In this document: positions 1 through 8,996 of the stretch, piece by piece | Layout: each line of letters opens with the position of its first letter | Position numbering within the stretch: the first letter of the stretch is position 1 | Source: Psychromonas sp. L1A2 | Lineage (GTDB): Bacteria > Pseudomonadota > Gammaproteobacteria > Enterobacterales > Psychromonadaceae | Assembly: GCF_009828855.1 (NCBI RefSeq) | Contig: NZ_WUAG01000001.1 | Coordinates: 1,860,001-1,924,000 of the forward strand | Reading direction: 5' to 3' | DNA: 64,000 nucleotides | Program-made: the position numbers and the translations under genes | The notes under the pieces: generated by a model | What the model was told of the DNA's origin: nothing | The model's database searches: none | What the model saw: only the letters and a program-made list of their open reading frames with translations

Positions 1-203
1 TCTCAATAACCCGTTATTGCTTCAATAATTCCCCTTGAACTACACAAAACTAACGGCACTGTATAGTAAAAAGTATAACCTTATTACTTTAAAGGTAATT
101 CCGCTTTCATTAACCAGATTGAGGTTATTTAATTATTGATAAGAGGCGAAGTAGGGCCTTTATCGTTATTATTTGAACGTTAAATTAGTTTGACCATATC
201 GAC

Positions 204-433
204 ATGGCTTCAATTATAAATAACAAAAATAGTAACGACGAGTACCATTATGCAAAGCTATTTGAAAATGCAGTATTAACTGTCACTGTTGATGATGGAA
301 AGAGTTTGCTTACCGCGTTTAATATTTTGCATAAGATTTAAGAAGTGAAGTGCTTATTGACGAGGGCTTATACTTTGTTGAGAATATCCCCTCTACGCAA
401 ATAGAGAGGATTTTAAATAACAGCAATGATTAG
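204..433 (+). pseudogene. small frameshifted gene remnant
   Basis: A 45-codon reading frame starts at ATG 204 and ends at TAA 339-341. A second, protein-like stretch in another frame (reading EVLIDEGLYFVENIP) runs from about 347 to a TAG at 431-433. Read together they look like one short protein broken by a frameshift. I recognise no family. No ribosome binding site is evident before 204, so this may also be chance coding-like sequence. The first 200 bases show nothing else that can be named. Confidence 0.25.
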
Positions 434-517
434 GGAAGCATTTAATTACTTGTTGCCTCGACAGCTCATTACTTTTTTAAATCAATCTGACTGCTATTTC
501 TCTATTTATCAATTTAT

Positions 518-1102
518 CTATTTACCTACTAACTTTTTCAATAAACTGCTAATAATCGACATAAAACTGACTGTTTCAGCATCTGCTGAACTAGCAGCGC
601 TTTCTGCTTTAATTACTTCTTTGTTCTCTGGAATTGCACGGATCATATCTGTTAAGCTTTCTTGTTCGAAAATGAATCCGTCACTTTCGCCTTCCTGTGA
701 TTCATATTTATCGATTAACAAATCAAGTAGATTAATGATAGTACTGGGTTTATTGTGTGAGCCTATATTATCAAAGACCGCGCCATCACCTAATTCGACG
801 ATTCTACGGCGAGGACGGAATTGGCTTTTACGTTCACTTAATTCTTTCCATGTTAGTTTATTAACCGTGGTTTCAATTTTATGATCGTTTTTCCAATAAA
901 GCGCATCACGACCGATGATTAAACCTCTGTGGAATTGGGTAAAAGAAGTTCGCATTGCCGCTAATACATATTCATCATCGGGTATGTCTAGCACAGCACG
1001 TGCATAATGCTCGATTTCACGCGGTACAAGAGGGTTCATGTTAAAGTTATTTTCCCCATGGTAATACGTTAGGATCTTAATTACCTCATCCAGCATATTC
1101 AT
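518..1102 (-). CDS. hypothetical protein, 194 aa
   Basis: A soluble protein without signal peptide or membrane segment. The start is well supported: AAGGAG lies 6 bases before the ATG. The middle (about residues 30-130) is rich in beta-type and charged residues around LVPREIEHYARAVLDIPDDE and a basic FRPRRRIVELGDG segment. The C-terminal 40 residues are Ser/Ala/Glu-rich and end in a short hydrophobic-basic helix. I do not recognise the family. It stands alone, with long gaps on both sides, so context gives no clue to function. Confidence 0.6.
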   Translation of the reverse strand: MNMLDEVIKILTYYHGENNFNMNPLVPREIEHYARAVLDIPDDEYVLAAMRTSFTQFHRGLIIGRDALYWKNDHKIETTVNKLTWKELSERKSQFRPRRRIVELGDGAVFDNIGSHNKPSTIINLLDLLIDKYESQEGESDGFIFEQESLTDMIRAIPENKEVIKAESAASSADAETVSFMSIISSLLKKLVGK

Positions 1103-1380
1103 TTGTAACTCCTTGATAAAATTAAGGTGCTTATCTTACATAGATTTATTTATTATAAATAGGCTTAAAGCACTATGCTCGTCTCGTTTTGAGCTTTTGC
1201 ATAAGGGTTTATGTGTCTCTAAATCAAAGTTTAGTTTGATTTGGTACCAATCAACACATACACATATTAAACAGACTAAATAAATATGACTTATTTAAAG
1301 CAGTTATGTTGATTACGACAGCCTCCTATTTTTGTTCGCTATCATAGTATAGAATTCACTTTGTAATTTTTATTTATTCA

Positions 1381-1476
1381 TACCAATCGCATTCATTAAC
1401 TGATCTATTTTACAGGTTAAAATAAGTTATTTCTTCTGCTTAACATTCAGGTCACTTATTAAATGTAATTGGTATA
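1381..1476. repeat. MITE-like repeat, family B (short copy)
   Basis: The 96-bp segment begins TACCAATCGCATTCATTAA and ends with its imperfect inverted copy (ATGTAATTGGTA), about 15 of 19 terminal positions matching. A longer relative with the same termini lies at 5346-5495. It sits in the 440-bp gap before the MYG1 gene, which otherwise shows only AT-rich sequence. It has no coding capacity. Confidence 0.55.
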
Positions 1477-1543
1477 AGTATTTAAAAACCATCAATTCAA
1501 TATTCGAGACTACTTCTTACCTCTTTCTAAAATGATATAAAAA

Positions 1544-2413
1544 ATGACTCAAACAATTATAGCAACGCATAACGGTAATTTTCATGCTGATGATGTATTT
1601 AGCATCGCGGCACTTAAAAACATATTTCCTTCTATTAAACTAATACGTACGCGTGATTTAGAGGTTATCAATAAAGCGGATCTTGTAATCGATGTTGGCG
1701 GAATATATGACGCTGATGCAGGACGTTTTGATCATCATCAACGTGGCGGAGCGGGTCAGCGTGAAAATGGTATTCCGTATTCATCATTCGGCCTTATTTG
1801 GCAGAAATATGGTGTCGAGATCTGTGAAGGAAACGAAGAGGTCGCTAAATCTATTGATTCAGGTTTAGTGTCTACGATCGATGCGATTGACTGTGGACAT
1901 GTAGAAGGTGTTGCTCAAGGTATCAGTCTTAGCCAAACTATTTCAATGTTTAATCCTACATGGCAAGAAGATAGTCATTTCGATACTTGCTTTGATGAAG
2001 CGGTTGAATTTGCATCGCGTGTATTAGCTCGATTCATCGCTTCTGCAAGTGGTGGTATAAGTGCGAAAACAATTGTAGCAGCTGCTATTGATAATGCGGA
2101 AGATCAAAGAGTTATTGTGCTAGAAAAATATATTCCTTGGAAAAGAACAGTACACGCATTATCTAAAGAAGCGCTGTATATGGTTTATCCTTCATCAACA
2201 GGACAATGGAGAATTCAAACTGTCCCTGTTGAGCCAGGGTCATTTGAAGATAGAAAGTCATTACCCGCTCCTTGGGCTGGACTCTCTGATCAAGCGCTTA
2301 AAGATGTGACTGGCATTGATGATGCAATGTTTTGTCATAACGGCTTATTTATTGCTGGTTGTGAGTCTTTTGAAAGCACTATGAAAATGGCTAAAATGGC
2401 ATTAGAAGCATAA
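1544..2413 (+). CDS. MYG1 family (UPF0160) DHH-like metal-dependent hydrolase
   Basis: A 289-residue protein with the hallmarks of the MYG1/UPF0160 family: an N-terminal THNGNFHADDVF metal-binding motif (residues 8-19), VIDVGG (48-53) and RFDHHQRGG (61-69). These are the usual metal ligands of DHH-type phosphoesterases. Eukaryotic MYG1 is a 3'-5' RNA exonuclease; bacterial members are uncharacterised, so a phosphodiesterase or nanoRNase-like role is inference. Length agrees with bacterial family members and the protein is cytosolic. It is a single-gene unit with a strong terminator directly after the stop. Confidence 0.88.
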   Translation: MTQTIIATHNGNFHADDVFSIAALKNIFPSIKLIRTRDLEVINKADLVIDVGGIYDADAGRFDHHQRGGAGQRENGIPYSSFGLIWQKYGVEICEGNEEVAKSIDSGLVSTIDAIDCGHVEGVAQGISLSQTISMFNPTWQEDSHFDTCFDEAVEFASRVLARFIASASGGISAKTIVAAAIDNAEDQRVIVLEKYIPWKRTVHALSKEALYMVYPSSTGQWRIQTVPVEPGSFEDRKSLPAPWAGLSDQALKDVTGIDDAMFCHNGLFIAGCESFESTMKMAKMALEA

Positions 2414-2422
2414 TTTTTTAAT

Positions 2423-2460
2423 GTGAGAGGTGGATTTTTTCACCTCTTACTGATTTTTTA
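2423..2460 (+). terminator. rho-independent terminator of the MYG1 gene
   Basis: GTGAGAGGTG (2423-2432) pairs with CACCTCTTAC (2441-2450) around a T-rich loop and is followed by a T run. It starts ten bases after the stop codon. Confidence 0.75.
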
Positions 2461-2604
2461 AAGCTAAATCAATAACTGCTGCTCCAACTTTACTGCTTAT
2501 CATGTCTGTTAATACGTTATCTTTAATTTTATGTAATGCTTTTAACGCTCACTCTATTATCGTATTTCTCTTTTTGTCACGATTTTTGTAATTAAAAAAT
2601 ATTT

Positions 2605-2623
2605 GCAAATGATAATCAATTGC
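2605..2623 (+). promoter_or_regulatory. putative Fur box
   Basis: GCAAATGATAATCAATTGC matches 14 of 19 positions of the Fur consensus, including the central block AATGATAATCA. It lies about 80 bases upstream of a small cluster that ends in fumC. Iron control of fumC-type fumarase (which needs no Fe-S cluster) is known in Pseudomonas, so the site makes biological sense. Binding is inferred. Confidence 0.5.
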
Positions 2624-2702
2624 ATTAATGTTTTGTTAATAATTCATTGAACTGGATAAAACATGAAACATTATCGGAAAAAAAAGCATAGGGCGGTTAA
2701 GT

Positions 2703-2873
2703 TTGTTTGAACAATTGTCTTTAAATTTACCTCATGAAATATGCAAAGAATTTCGCTCTGCATTAACATTAGGCTACTGGAAGAATGGCTTACAGTTAAG
2801 TGACAAACAACGAAAGATTTGTGAGCAAGCCTTGTTTTACAGTGAAAATAATAAATCATCTATTATGCACTAA
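2703..2873 (+). CDS. DUF1315 (YeaC-like) small protein
   Basis: A 56-codon gene. The protein carries the DUF1315 pattern: an acidic helix, then ALTLGYWKNGLQLS, then Q-x-x-x-C-x-Q-A and a Glu (compare A-x-x-x-G-x-W-x-x-G-x-x-L-x-x-x-Q in YeaC). No ATG is available. TTG at 2703 is the likely start, with AGGG about ten bases upstream. Function is unknown in any organism that I can name. It is followed after 62 bases by the FagA-like gene, and both probably belong to one Fur-box-preceded transcript with fumC. Confidence 0.6.
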   Translation: MFEQLSLNLPHEICKEFRSALTLGYWKNGLQLSDKQRKICEQALFYSENNKSSIMH

Positions 2874-2935
2874 TCGTTAAGTTACTTATTTTAATGCATC
2901 AATAGATAGCTATTTATCATAAAGGAGTTTGTTAG

Positions 2936-3292
2936 ATGGACGCACTTCATAGAAAGATTCGATACGCAGAAGAAGCAGATAACCCATTACTATTCTCACA
3001 TTTTCTCAGCACTCATTTTAATGTTGAACTGGACAATACCGGTACGCATGAGCAGTGTATAGTCACTAAAACTGAACAAAGATCCTGTTTATTAGCACAA
3101 TTTGAATTGCTATTGGTGACATTATCAGATCAAAGTATTCCCATGCATTGGCGTCTTCAATGCTTAGATCATATTAATAAACCTTTATTTACATTGCAGC
3201 GATTAGTGGATGATGAAAACAGTGCAGAACAAGTTAGAGATTTGTTTACTGAACTTAAAATGATTAATCAATCTTTATTACATCGTCTATAA
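2936..3292 (+). CDS. FagA-like small protein upstream of fumC
   Basis: A 118-residue soluble protein with a good start (AAAGGAG 8 bases before ATG). The stretch LLLVTLSDQSIPMHWRLQC, followed by LDHINKPLFTLQRL, recalls from memory the FagA family, encoded beside fumC and sodA in Pseudomonas iron-regulated operons. Position before a class II fumarase and behind a Fur-like site supports the link. The role of FagA itself is not known. Identity rests on a recalled motif and on context, so it is moderately sure. Confidence 0.55.
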   Translation: MDALHRKIRYAEEADNPLLFSHFLSTHFNVELDNTGTHEQCIVTKTEQRSCLLAQFELLLVTLSDQSIPMHWRLQCLDHINKPLFTLQRLVDDENSAEQVRDLFTELKMINQSLLHRL

Positions 3293-3443
3293 ACTTTTAA
3301 GTTTAAAATAACCATTTATAATTCAGTTTGTGTTTAATGAATTATTTTGAATTTAATGAAGCATTTTTAGTCTTATTGAAGCTATTAACGTAATGAAAGA
3401 AATAAACGATATTATCGAAACATCGCCATAAGAGACCATTAAA

Positions 3444-4829
3444 ATGAAAAATACACGTATTGAACATGATAGTATGGGCGAGCTAGAAGTCGCATCTGAA
3501 GCGCTTTACGGCGCTCAAACACAACGTGCAATCAACAACTTTCCAATCAGTGGTAATCAATTACCCAAATCATTTATAAAATCCTTATTATTAATTAAAG
3601 CGACTGCAGCAAAAACCAATGTCACATTAGGGCAAATACCGCCAAAAATGGGGGATGCCATTGAACAAGCGGTAAAACAGTTACTAAATGATCCTCAATT
3701 AATGTCACATTTTCCCGTTGATATCTATCAAACTGGTTCAGGCACAAGCACTAACATGAACGCAAATGAAGTGTTAGCAACTATTGCTAGTGTCATCTAT
3801 GGAGAAAAAGTAGGGGCTAATGACCATATTAATTGCAGTCAAAGCAGTAATGATGTGATACCGACTACTATCCATGTGAGTGCCTCATTAGCATTACATG
3901 AACATTTAATCCCTTCATTGCAGCGGTTAGCTACTACTACTCGCATCAAAGCAAAGAGTGTTCATCATCATATTAAAACTGGGCGAACTCATTTGATGGA
4001 TGCTATGCCAATTCGCTTAAGTCAAAGCCTCAATGCTTGGGCTTCACAAATAGAACTTAATATAGCGCATTTGGAAGGATTACAAACGAGCATTCAAAGT
4101 TTAGCTCAAGGTGGAACAGCGGTGGGAACTGGGATTAATGCTGATCCACAATTTGCGACACTTTTTAATCAAAATTTATCAACCATGACTGGTATTCATT
4201 TTACGCCTGCAGATAACTTTTTTACTCATATCGGTACTCAAGATATTGCCGTTTCGTTGTCAGGGCAATTAAAAGCAACGGCTGTTTCCATCATTAAAAT
4301 ATCGAATGATTTACGTTGGATGAATTCTGGGCCATTAGCAGGTTTGGGCGAAATAGAGTTAGAAGCCCTTCAACCTGGATCTTCAATTATGCCTGGTAAA
4401 GTTAACCCTGTAATAGCAGAAGCTGCAGCAATGGTCGGAGCACAGGTGATAGGCAACGATGCTGCAATTACAGTTGCGGGTCAGTCAGGTAACTTTGAAT
4501 TAAATGTTATGTTGCCATTAGTGGCTAATAATTTATTGTCTAGTATTGAATTATTGGCCAACGTAAGTGTTTTATTAGCAGACAAAGCGATTAAAACGTT
4601 TACTGTTAATGAACAAAAATTAAAAGAAACATTAACCAGAAATCCTATTTTAGTGACCGCTCTAAATCCTGTTATTGGTTATGAAAAGGCAGCAAAAATT
4701 GCAAAAATTGCTTATGCAGAAGGGCGTCCAATCATAGACGTTGCTGATGAACACACTGACTTGTCAAAAGAAGAGTTGATGGTGTTATTGGATCCGACTA
4801 AATTAACTGAAGGCGGGATAAGTGAGTAA
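3444..4829 (+). CDS. fumC: class II fumarate hydratase
   Basis: A 461-residue enzyme that reversibly hydrates fumarate to L-malate in the TCA cycle, in the cytosol as a homotetramer. The fumarase/aspartase signature GSSIMPGKVNP is at residues 312-322 and carries the catalytic serine loop. TGSGTSTNMNANEV (97-110), SSNDVIPTTIHV (134-145) and KTGRTHLMDAMP (178-189) are the other conserved regions that build the active site. Length is normal. Class II enzymes need no iron-sulphur cluster and are typically used under iron limitation or oxidative stress, which fits the Fur-like site upstream. A terminator follows. Confidence 0.95.
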   Translation: MKNTRIEHDSMGELEVASEALYGAQTQRAINNFPISGNQLPKSFIKSLLLIKATAAKTNVTLGQIPPKMGDAIEQAVKQLLNDPQLMSHFPVDIYQTGSGTSTNMNANEVLATIASVIYGEKVGANDHINCSQSSNDVIPTTIHVSASLALHEHLIPSLQRLATTTRIKAKSVHHHIKTGRTHLMDAMPIRLSQSLNAWASQIELNIAHLEGLQTSIQSLAQGGTAVGTGINADPQFATLFNQNLSTMTGIHFTPADNFFTHIGTQDIAVSLSGQLKATAVSIIKISNDLRWMNSGPLAGLGEIELEALQPGSSIMPGKVNPVIAEAAAMVGAQVIGNDAAITVAGQSGNFELNVMLPLVANNLLSSIELLANVSVLLADKAIKTFTVNEQKLKETLTRNPILVTALNPVIGYEKAAKIAKIAYAEGRPIIDVADEHTDLSKEELMVLLDPTKLTEGGISE

Positions 4830-4845
4830 TAAATCTTAGATCTTT

Positions 4846-4892
4846 AATAAGCAGCTTTTAAACGGTTTTATATTGTTTGAAAGTCGCTTATT
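4846..4892 (+). terminator. hairpin after fumC
   Basis: AATAAGC...CTTTTAAAC pairs with GTTTGAAAG...GCTTATT (ends 4892) and is followed by a T-rich stretch. It starts 16 bases after the fumC stop. The remaining gap to 5677 contains two repeats (below) and no gene. Confidence 0.55.
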
Positions 4893-5128
4893 CTTCATTT
4901 TCTACTTACCAAGACAGGAGTCAGCGAACCAATAGCGAGTCGATGTATTCATTCTAGTTTTTATTATTAAAAATACTACTTGTCGTTATATGACCAGAGC
5001 TAAAATACCTATAAACGATTAAAATACCATTCTCTTTCTAAATTATTTTTTATCTCTAAAACCTTATGCATTGAATTTTATGCAAGATATCGGATGTCGT
5101 TATAGTTCACGACGGGCTGGGCTACTAA

Positions 5129-5287
5129 TACCAAAAGAATTAATAAGGTGATCATTCTTGCTGGTGAAAATCCCCCCTAACAGCGTTGTGAGTTTTGAAG
5201 TGAGAACAACTATCTCCTACAACTCACGCCTTATTAGTGTTAATTTTTCCTGCGCAATCTCTGATCACTTATTTAATTCCATTGGTA
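5129..5287. repeat. MITE-like repeat, family A, copy 1
   Basis: A 159-bp element with about 26-bp imperfect terminal inverted repeats. The left end is TACCAAAAGAATTAATAAGG then TGATCA; the right end is TGATCA then CTTATTTAATTCCATTGGTA. The interior carries a second inverted pair (GTTGTGAGTTTTG and CTACAACTCACGCC) and could fold into a long hairpin. Near-identical copies occur at 11405-11562, 20906-21064 and, truncated, 27222-27334. It has no coding capacity and looks like a non-autonomous transposable element. Confidence 0.8.
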
Positions 5288-5345
5288 TTACTAAACAATT
5301 AATATGAACCTATCTGCTACTTGTTCGTCCAAGTCAGGTACATAA

Positions 5346-5495
5346 TACCAATCACAATAAATAGCTTATCTATTTTACTTGTTAAAACAGCCCATCTACT
5401 CATTGTAATTCATCGAAAGGCTCAATTTACGCTTTGAGTTGAACTCTTTTCCCAGCGTAAAATTTAAATAACATATTTAATGTGAGTGATTGGTA
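5346..5495. repeat. MITE-like repeat, family B (long copy)
   Basis: A 150-bp segment starting TACCAATCACAATAAATAG and ending in the inverted form GTGAGTGATTGGTA. It shares termini with 1381-1476. It lies 58 bp from the family A copy in the fumC downstream gap. Confidence 0.55.
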
Positions 5496-5677
5496 TAACT
5501 TCATTATTTGATAAAACAGGAGGGAGGAGTCATACAGGCTGATAACAAGTTATTTTTAAAATAAAAATATTTATGAAAAACAAATGAGTAAGAAGATAAA
5601 AACTACTTAAGAACTCATTAAATGCTTTTCACGTGTATTAACGGCAACTTACATTTTATGTTTTACTAGAGGATACA

Positions 5678-6136
5678 ATGAACAATACGATTGCTACATT
5701 TATGAGAAATTTTTTCTCAAAAGTACTTACTATTATCTTTTTTGGGCTAGCTGCAGCGATTATTTTCTCTTTATTCCAACATCTTATAGATGGCATTATT
5801 AACCAAGTTGACCTTACTGAGCTTTTATTAAAGGGGATTAATACCGCTATTATTGCATTGGCCGTTTTTGAATTAGCGTTAATTATTCATAAAGAATATT
5901 CAGAACCTGAAGACGAGAATAAAAAAGATGCGATAGAAACGTTGCGTGGAACATTACCTCGTTTTATTGGTACTGTGTGCGTCGCTTTAGCACTAGAAGG
6001 GTTGATCATGGTGATTAAATATAGCCAGTTAGATTTAGCTGGCAATCTTTATTATCCCGTGGCCATTATAATGAGTACTGCATTCCTGTTAACGTCATTA
6101 GGTGTTTTCTTATTCTTAACTGAAAAACGTAAATAG
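5678..6136 (+). CDS. four-TM membrane protein of unknown function
   Basis: A 152-residue inner-membrane protein. Hydrophobic segments lie at about residues 15-35, 50-70, 92-112 and 122-145. An acidic cytosolic or periplasmic loop (EYSEPEDENKKDAIETLRG) lies between TM2 and TM3, and the tail is short and basic. GAGG lies five bases before the ATG. The TM-loop-TM arrangement resembles small general membrane proteins such as PsiE-type proteins, but I cannot assign a family. A long bidirectional hairpin follows. Confidence 0.6.
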   Translation: MNNTIATFMRNFFSKVLTIIFFGLAAAIIFSLFQHLIDGIINQVDLTELLLKGINTAIIALAVFELALIIHKEYSEPEDENKKDAIETLRGTLPRFIGTVCVALALEGLIMVIKYSQLDLAGNLYYPVAIIMSTAFLLTSLGVFLFLTEKRK

Positions 6137-6276
6137 CTTTTGCTATAAACCCTGGCATTAAAAGAACATTAATTGATTCATAAGTATCGATGAATAAATA
6201 TTGGCGAGTATGTATTGATGGGTATGTATTGATTCATAAGTAATGAATGAACAAATAAATAAAAGTACTCAATGTC

Positions 6277-6341
6277 AAAGCTTTGTTTATATTATCGACC
6301 TAGAAATTAAGCTTAAGTCGATAATTAACAAAGCTTTTTTA
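6277..6341. terminator. long bidirectional hairpin terminator
   Basis: AAAGCTTTGTT...TATCGAC pairs with GTCGATAATTAACAAAGCTTT, a stem of about 20 bp, with a T run on the plus strand and A-rich sequence before it. It lies between convergent genes (5678-6136 plus, 6473-8374 minus). The remaining gap shows no gene. Confidence 0.6.
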
Positions 6342-6472
6342 TGATTTATGTTTAGCTAAATAGCCGTTCATTTTTAATTGGCTACGTTAGTCATTCAATA
6401 CCTATCTATTAGCCTTATTATTACTTCAACTCTCATTAGAGTTACATAAGTTTAAAGCATTATTTTTTAATA

Positions 6473-8374
6473 TTAAGATTTAAATCGATTAACTAAATTG
6501 TCTAAACTTGAAGCCATTGATTTTAACAAATCAGTCGAAGATTCAATACTTTTCGAGGCTTCTGCGCTCTCTTCAGTTCGATCGCTGATATTAACAACAT
6601 GTACATTAATCTCATTGATAACCGCAGATTGCTCTTCTGTCGCCGTTGCAATTTGAGTGTTCAAATCAGAGATATGTTGAACATTTTGTACGATATCATT
6701 TAAAGCTACATTTGTTTTCTTTGCGGCATCAAGTCCAAGAATTGCTTGTTTACGACTCTTATGTACTGAATCGACTGCCATTTTAGAACCATCTTGTAGT
6801 TCTGTTATCATTTTATGAATTTCATCAGTTGAATCATGCGTCTTCTTAGCAAGGTTTCTCACTTCATCGGCAACAACAGCAAAACCTCTACCGTATTCCC
6901 CTGCGCGAGCGGCCTCAATGGCGGCATTTAGCGCGAGTAGATTTGTTTGATCTGAAATACCACGTATAACATCAAGCACACTACTAATTGAGTCACTTCG
7001 TTTTGCTAATATTTCAATATTAGATGAAACATCTTCCATATCATCTGCCATATGACTAATAGTTTGGGTTGATTCATTAACTACTATTTGAGCCTGTGAT
7101 GTCATGTTTGTTGCTTCATTCGTTGTCTGTGCTGCAACAGCTGCATTGTTAGCAATTTCAGCAATCGTACAACCCATTTCATGAATAGCAACAGAAACTT
7201 GGTGTGCTTCATCACGCTGTTTATCAAGTGAAAGCTTTGATATGTTTGCATCTTGATAAACGCTTTCAGAAGCATCTTTGATATTTGAAGACGTTGATTT
7301 AACATCTTCAACTACAGTGCGAATGTTGCCTACAAAAGCGTTAAAACCTTTAGCTAATTCTGAAATCTCATAAGCACCATTCTCATCAACTTTACTCGTA
7401 AGATCACCTTCTCCTTCACCTAATACACGAAAGTTATCAGCCATTTTTTTAATGGGTAATACGAGTTGATTTGCAAGAATGATACTAAGGCCAACAAATA
7501 TGAAAATAATGACGATAAATATAATGATTATATTGTTACGTGATTCATTAAGTTGCGCATATAACTCTGCTTTAGGAACTTCAGCAATGATATACCAACC
7601 CAAGCTTTCAATATAACTAGTCGATATTACAAAGTCTCCTACTTGTTGGAAGGCAAAAGGTTTTTTTGTAAACAATATTTGTTTATCTAGATCAGGATAA
7701 ATATCACTAACATTTTTAGTTTCTGCAAAGTCACGGTTTTTATGTACTTTAACTAAACCATCTTGATTAGCTAAGTAAACAAATCCTGTTTTTTCTATTT
7801 TAAATTGACGTAATAATTCAGATATATCAGAAAATGTTCTTGATACGCCTGAAGACCCGCGTCCATTAACTTGCTGATAATTTACAAATACGTTAATGGT
7901 GCCATCACTTTCAGTATAAGTGCTTGCTGATACTGATAAACCACTATTTTTAAATTTGTAATACCATCCATCATGGTCATTATCTTTTAATTCACGAAGA
8001 AACCCATCTTGATTCCAATATTTAGCTGAATCTCTTTCTATATACGAAGCATTGCTCAAGGAATTGTTGTTAGCAATGCCTTGTAAATATTCAGTAAGTA
8101 AACGATCTGCTTCTATAGAATTATTATTATCAATTAATCTATAAATGAAAGGGTTGTTTGCAATCGCTTTTGTAATTGCTTTCATTTCAGAAATTTCGCC
8201 GTCAACTGTCTGTGATACCCGTTGAACTAAATTGGGTAATTCAGAATTTTCTAGTCTACTTAATAATAACTCTCGAGATTTCATTTGCGAAACAAAGGCA
8301 ATAATCCCTGTAGAGACAAACACAGTCAGTAGAATACTAAGAATTAATCGATTTTTTATAGATAAAGAACGCAT
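6473..8374 (-). CDS. methyl-accepting chemotaxis protein with Cache-type sensor
   Basis: A 633-residue transmembrane chemoreceptor. TM1 is at about residues 10-30. A 250-residue periplasmic region with features of a double Cache domain ([18 protein letters not shown], then a [19 protein letters not shown] segment typical of the distal Cache lobe) follows. TM2 is at about 281-303, then HAMP and a cytoplasmic signalling domain. The conserved hairpin tip [20 protein letters not shown] is present. It signals to CheA/CheW; the ligand is unknown, though dCache domains often bind small organic molecules. There is no CheR-binding pentapeptide at the C-terminus. It is monocistronic. Confidence 0.92.
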   Translation of the reverse strand: MRSLSIKNRLILSILLTVFVSTGIIAFVSQMKSRELLLSRLENSELPNLVQRVSQTVDGEISEMKAITKAIANNPFIYRLIDNNNSIEADRLLTEYLQGIANNNSLSNASYIERDSAKYWNQDGFLRELKDNDHDGWYYKFKNSGLSVSASTYTESDGTINVFVNYQQVNGRGSSGVSRTFSDISELLRQFKIEKTGFVYLANQDGLVKVHKNRDFAETKNVSDIYPDLDKQILFTKKPFAFQQVGDFVISTSYIESLGWYIIAEVPKAELYAQLNESRNNIIIIFIVIIFIFVGLSIILANQLVLPIKKMADNFRVLGEGEGDLTSKVDENGAYEISELAKGFNAFVGNIRTVVEDVKSTSSNIKDASESVYQDANISKLSLDKQRDEAHQVSVAIHEMGCTIAEIANNAAVAAQTTNEATNMTSQAQIVVNESTQTISHMADDMEDVSSNIEILAKRSDSISSVLDVIRGISDQTNLLALNAAIEAARAGEYGRGFAVVADEVRNLAKKTHDSTDEIHKMITELQDGSKMAVDSVHKSRKQAILGLDAAKKTNVALNDIVQNVQHISDLNTQIATATEEQSAVINEINVHVVNISDRTEESAEASKSIESSTDLLKSMASSLDNLVNRFKS

Positions 8375-8837
8375 AAAAGCCTTAATAAGTGGTCATAGTT
8401 GAGCAATCTTGGAATTAGCTGTTAGTTGAGCAAAAACTGTCACTTTTACAAAACTAGCCATTAGGGGGTAGTGTAGCACTTGGTAAGTGCTTAACAATTA
8501 AATTTTTTATTAATTTCACCTATTTTAAACTCAAAAAACTGTAGTTTTAGGTCTAAATTTTATATTTTTTTAGTTTTTTATAAAAAATATTTCAAGATAA
8601 ACCTTAAGATTATTTGTTCATTAACTTTATTTTCGGATTCATTGTCGACGTTAACGTCATTTATATTTGTTTAGATGTGAATTTAACTATTTGTATTAAT
8701 TAGGATCGTTTTTAATTTAATAATTAATTGTACAAATTAAAATTACTAGACTACCTTTTTAGAGGTAGTTAATTAGCTGCCAATAAATTTAAATATAAAA
8801 AATAAATCATTTAAATATTTGCATGTTATAGCTTGAA

Positions 8838-8927
8838 AAAGGCAAAATAAGGGAAACCTTATGACGCAAAACCACCGGCCTATCGACTTTTTAATGTCTA
8901 TGGTAGCGGAGTTACCGAGGCGATGAT
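8838..8927 (+). ncRNA. GEMM-I cyclic-di-GMP riboswitch
   Basis: The sequence contains the hallmarks of the cyclic di-GMP-I (GEMM) aptamer in order: GGCAAAATAAGGGAAACCTT with its GAAA tetraloop on the P2 stem, ATGACGCAAAACCACCGGCC (the conserved ACGCAAA-CC junction), a P3 hairpin closed by CTATCGAC...GTCTATGG, and GTAGCGGAGTTACCGAGG. It lies 70 bases upstream of the start of the secreted fibronectin-III protein on the same strand and should control that gene. Whether c-di-GMP turns it on or off cannot be seen. The rest of the 8375-8984 gap is very AT-rich. Confidence 0.88.
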
Positions 8928-8996
8928 CGTTATCTTCCTCCACTTTAAAATATAAGCCATACCGCATTAACAAATGATAATCCTGTGGAGAGGAAA

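Noticed and set aside
426..884. 152-codon plus-strand frame
   Set aside because: Antisense to the 194-aa gene, which has a strong AAGGAG start; composition is Ser/Leu-rich as expected of a shadow.
2671..2859. 62-codon minus-strand frame
   Set aside because: It is antisense to the DUF1315 gene, whose plus-strand translation shows a family pattern.
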